The notes beneath the pieces were generated by a model that saw only the letters and a list, made by a program, of their open reading frames with translations, searched no databases and was not told where the DNA came from. A DNA stretch of 64,000 bases from NCBI RefSeq assembly GCF_003576645.1, contig NC_044922.1, forward strand, positions 277,248 through 341,247, in the 5' to 3' direction. The translations under genes and the position numbers were made by a program. Below are positions 61,376 through 64,000 of this stretch, in pieces; within the stretch, counting starts at the first letter, position 1, and each line of letters opens with the position of its first letter. The DNA is from Ipomoea triloba. Lineage: Eukaryota; Streptophyta; Magnoliopsida; Solanales; Convolvulaceae.

Positions 61376-61613
61376 TCATTTTTTAATAATGACATTATGT
61401 GTCTTCATCCTAAAGGTAATGATGCGTATTGTTATGTGTATATTCGTTTCGATCATGTTCACTTTTTGTTCTTAAGTTATCATTGGCATTGACTTTCCGT
61501 CTTTTCATCCATGAGTTATACTAAAATTGTAAATTATGTCCCTAATATTGTATTAGTAAAGAAACAAAAAGTGCAACGTCGATAATGATTTAAGGATAAA
61601 AAGTGAGCATAGA

Positions 61614-61811
61614 ACGAATTCTATAATTATTGTATAACTTAGGGATAAAAATTATAATTTTCCCATTTTTTTTTGTCTTCCAAGACCAATTGCTTTTCCC
61701 CACATACATCAAAACGAATTCTATAATTATTGTATAACTTAGGGATAAAAATTATAATTTTCCCATTTTTTTAATCTTCCAAGACCAATTGCTTTTCCCC
61801 ACATACATCAA
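61614..61811. repeat. 100-bp tandem duplication
   Basis: The unit starting CGAATTCTATAATTATTG at 61615 recurs at 61715 almost identically through CCACATACATCAA, differing mainly near a poly(T) run. Confidence 0.85.
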
Positions 61812-61825
61812 TTTTTTTAGGACTA

Positions 61826-61975
61826 TTGACTCGATTACAATGTAGTATCTGTTCATAGCTACTTTCTCAACCTATTGAAGTACAAAGAATCAACAGTCTC
61901 TCCTCCACTGAGGCTCAAACCCACTCCCTTCTATGAAGTATAAACCGGGTGCCACTAGACTGCATACATCAATTT
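61826..61975 (-). mobile_element. tRNA-derived SINE, antisense, near full length
   Basis: Read on the - strand it has the same order of phrases as the copy at 62003: head with TGGCACCCGG, a GGTTTGAGCC B-box, then the CAATAGGTTGAGAAAGTA body and the ...CAATAGTCC end. Confidence 0.6.
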
Positions 61976-62002
61976 TTATTCACTCTTATCTTTTTTTAAT
62001 TA

Positions 62003-62164
62003 TGCCAAAGGCCTTGTGGTCAAGCGACATAAAGTGATTCTCTAGGAGGTCATGGGTTCGAGCCTTAGTGGGGGCAATGTTGACTTTGTTGGGCTTCAAT
62101 AGGTTGAGAAAGTATTTGGACAGATACTACATGTAACAGGGTCAATAGTATGAAAAAAAAAAAA
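62003..62164 (+). mobile_element. tRNA-derived SINE, apparently full length
   Basis: Head GCCAAAGGCCTTGTGGTCAA (A-box), B-box GGGTTCGAGCC about 45 bases later, a roughly 90-bp body containing CAATAGGTTGAGAAAGTA, and a 3' poly(A) run after CAATAGTATG. This is the best reference copy of the family in the window. Confidence 0.7.
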
Positions 62165-62550
62165 TCTTTCTTTAATTATCGTCCCAAGACCATTTGCTTT
62201 CCACAACTTTAATTTATTCTCATCAGATCATTGTTTTCTCTTTCTCTCCCCATGGAGCCCTTTGTTTTCTTACTTTATTACTCACAAATCACATCTATAT
62301 GTCATATTACAAGCACCACGTTGCAAGTGGCATTGCAAGTGGTAGTGATTGTGGCGGAGTGATAAATGTATAATTGTTCATACTTATATCCCATATCTAA
62401 TCCATACAAGGTTGTAAAATTCGCTAGACATTCATTGAGCATCCAAGGGATGCCGATTAATCATCTCTTAGGCGCCTGTTTTTTTTTTAAATAAAATTAA
62501 AAGATTTTTTTTTAAAAAAAATTATTTAATAATTTAATAGTTAGTACTAA
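62165..62550. other. Intergenic DNA
   Basis: AT-rich. I see no gene or element. Confidence 0.4.
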
Positions 62551-62632
62551 AACCAGTTGTTTAACCATCTTCTCATTTTCCCAAAAAAAAAAAAAAAAAC
62601 CATCTCCTCATCGGCGCAAAAAAATTGTAGTA
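62551..62632 (-). pseudogene. Relic of a DUF4220 N-terminal exon
   Basis: The + strand has GTTGTTTAACCATCTTCTCA and, after a poly(A) run, CCATCTCCTCATCGGCGCAA. Both match the complement of codons for the APMRRWSNNG segment of copies A/E (CATCTTCTCATCGGCGC at about 56918). The match appears twice in a row, so the relic was duplicated or split by the poly(A). Confidence 0.5.
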
Positions 62633-63171
62633 ACATTTTTGTAATTACAACGATATAACATTTAAAAATGTTTAACAATCTTTAGAAAGAGCACGATTAC
62701 AAAAAACCCTAATGCTGCCTCCCTTTTCTCTCTAAAACCAAACGCCTTTCTCTGATGCACAACTTCGGCTTCCATCGCCGGCCTCCGGCCGGAGCTCTAA
62801 TGGAGCGTTGAGCCGGCGGTTTTGGTCACCTTCTACGTTTGCTCTCGCTCTTCTTCCGTCCTGTCTACCGTCGCAGCTCCGTCCGCCTCCGACCACCACC
62901 ACCACAGATCTTCTTCTTCTGTTTTCTTTCCCTTTGAATAAAATAATAGTAGGTAGGTATTGGGGTTTGTGTTGATAGTCTTGAACTCCCAAACCTACTT
63001 TGATTTTACCAACTTTTTATTTTATCTATTATTGTGTTTTCCTCTTGTTACTTTCTGATAAGTGCAAAAGATACCACTTTTATACGGTTGTTCGTGGATC
63101 GTTTAGTATACAAGTTAAAGCTTTTATGAATGTTTTAGTGTTAAATTGCGTTAGAATGCTTCATATTGCCA
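62633..63171. other. Unassigned, CT-rich then AT-rich sequence; possible LTR start
   Basis: The 62700-62940 stretch is C/T-rich with CCGGCCTCCGGCCGG, like a plant 5' UTR or captured gene piece, but no protein is recognised. From about 63059 (TGATAAGTGCAAAAG) the sequence could be the start of a retrotransposon LTR. This is not proven. Confidence 0.3.
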
Positions 63172-64000
63172 TTGGACCCCGTTCCACACTTGGTTAATCA
63201 TTTTGTAGGTAAAAAGGATGGGCAAAAAGGCAGAAAATGGCTAGATTTCAGAGAATGATACACGAGCCGAAAATTGGAAGCAAAGGACCGGCCGGACGCG
63301 CCTGGGACGCGCGTCCGTCCAGGCGTCCACGTCCCAGATCCGCGAAGTGCAAAGCAGTCCCTTGCGGACGCCTGCTGGACGCCACCGGACGCTCCGCGTC
63401 CGAAAATCAGCTCTCTGAAGTTTGAGATGTCTGCTTAGGACGCCTGCTGGACGCCACCGGACGCCTCGCGTCCGAAAAATCGCCCTCTGAAGTTGCAATG
63501 TCTGCTTAGGACGCGCAGCGGACGCACGTCGGACGCCGCGTCCGATCCCGAGATCCCGCGCCGAAGATTTGAAGCAACGCGCACCGGATCCCGCTGGACG
63601 CGTAGCGGACGCGCGTCCAGTCGGGCGTCCACTACGTCTATTTTTGGCGGTTGGCGCGATTTAAAAGGGGAATTGAGCCATTTTTCAGGAGATCCATCAC
63701 ATTTTCATTTTAGATCAGTTTAGAATATTTCTCTCTCTAGGATTAGCCTAGAGAGATCTCCCCCAATTCACTCCACATTCCCAATTCACTCCACATTGCA
63801 ATTCTTAGTTTAGATTAGAATTAGAGAAGAATTCCATTGGTGCAAGATTGTGATCTACATTCAAGTTCAAGATTAAAGTTCAATTTCAAGTTCAAGTTCA
63901 AATTCAAAGTTCAATTCCTAGCTAAGTTTTCCTTTTAATTTCTTGTCATTACTTTTGCCTTTTGCTATTTCAATTTCAAGTATGATTAGATAGATCTTTG
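63172..64000 (+). mobile_element. Probable retrotransposon LTR/leader with CpG-rich GGACGC repeats
   Basis: A GC-rich block (63284-63645) with GGACGC/GCGTCC words stands out from the AT-rich surroundings. Units starting at 63366, 63438 and 63509 (period 71-72) share GGACGCCTGCTGGACGCCAC, CGCGTCCGAAAA and CTCTGAAGTT. It is followed by a leader-like region with AGAGATCTCCCCC and a TTCAAGTTCAAG simple repeat (63860-63915). No gag or pol is reached before the window ends, so class is unknown. Confidence 0.4.

Noticed and set aside
62732..62992. A GC-rich - strand open frame with Arg/Gly runs
   Set aside because: No similarity to a known protein. The CT-rich + strand with CCGGCC words looks like UTR or repeat, not coding.

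Overview
The window is nuclear DNA from a flowering plant, most likely a eudicot. It is AT-rich, genes have several introns with GT-AG borders (one GC-AG), and long intergenic stretches hold microsatellites, tRNA-derived SINEs, foldback/TIR elements and retrotransposon debris. The recognised proteins (a TGA-class bZIP factor, a GH3 beta-xylosidase, a plastid ferredoxin with a transit peptide, a mitochondrial complex III subunit and DUF4220/DUF594 proteins) are all standard plant families. I cannot name the species from sequence alone.

Layout. 1-198: last exon of an alpha/beta hydrolase, + strand. 5.9-10.5 kb: ten-exon + strand gene resembling the C-terminal half of the large uncharacterised At2g19390/At4g29790-type proteins. 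11.9-15.4 kb: seven-exon - strand GH3 beta-xylosidase/alpha-arabinofuranosidase. 18.1-23.7 kb: eleven-exon - strand TGA9/TGA10-like bZIP factor. 24-29 kb: AT-rich intergenic DNA. 29.3-31.6 kb: - strand QCR9 (complex III subunit 9) with a 1.9-kb intron, divergent from a + strand root-type ferredoxin at 32.2-33.9 kb.

From 34.1 to 57.1 kb the window is dominated by a tandem array of five DUF4220-DUF594 membrane-protein genes, all on the - strand (copies A-E). All share the same two-exon coding structure and the same phase-1 intron. Most also share a similar block of upstream sequence, and at least B, C and E appear to have a 5' UTR intron. Copy C carries a one-base frameshift. Copy E ends inside an antisense SINE. 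Decayed DUF4220/DUF594 pieces lie at 52.5 and 62.6 kb. B and C are the most recent duplicates, because their 3' flanks, introns and promoters also align.

Mobile DNA lies between and beyond these copies: a Harbinger-like TIR element (52.6-53.8 kb) carrying a broken fragment resembling the N-terminus of a plant RBR-type E3 ligase, a LINE RNase H remnant (50.8-51.4 kb), several MITE families, SINEs nested in TIR elements, and at 63.2-64 kb a CpG-rich GGACGC repeat in what is probably a retrotransposon leader.

Nothing indicates that the genes work as one pathway. The only clear functional grouping is the DUF4220/DUF594 array, whose biochemical role is unknown.
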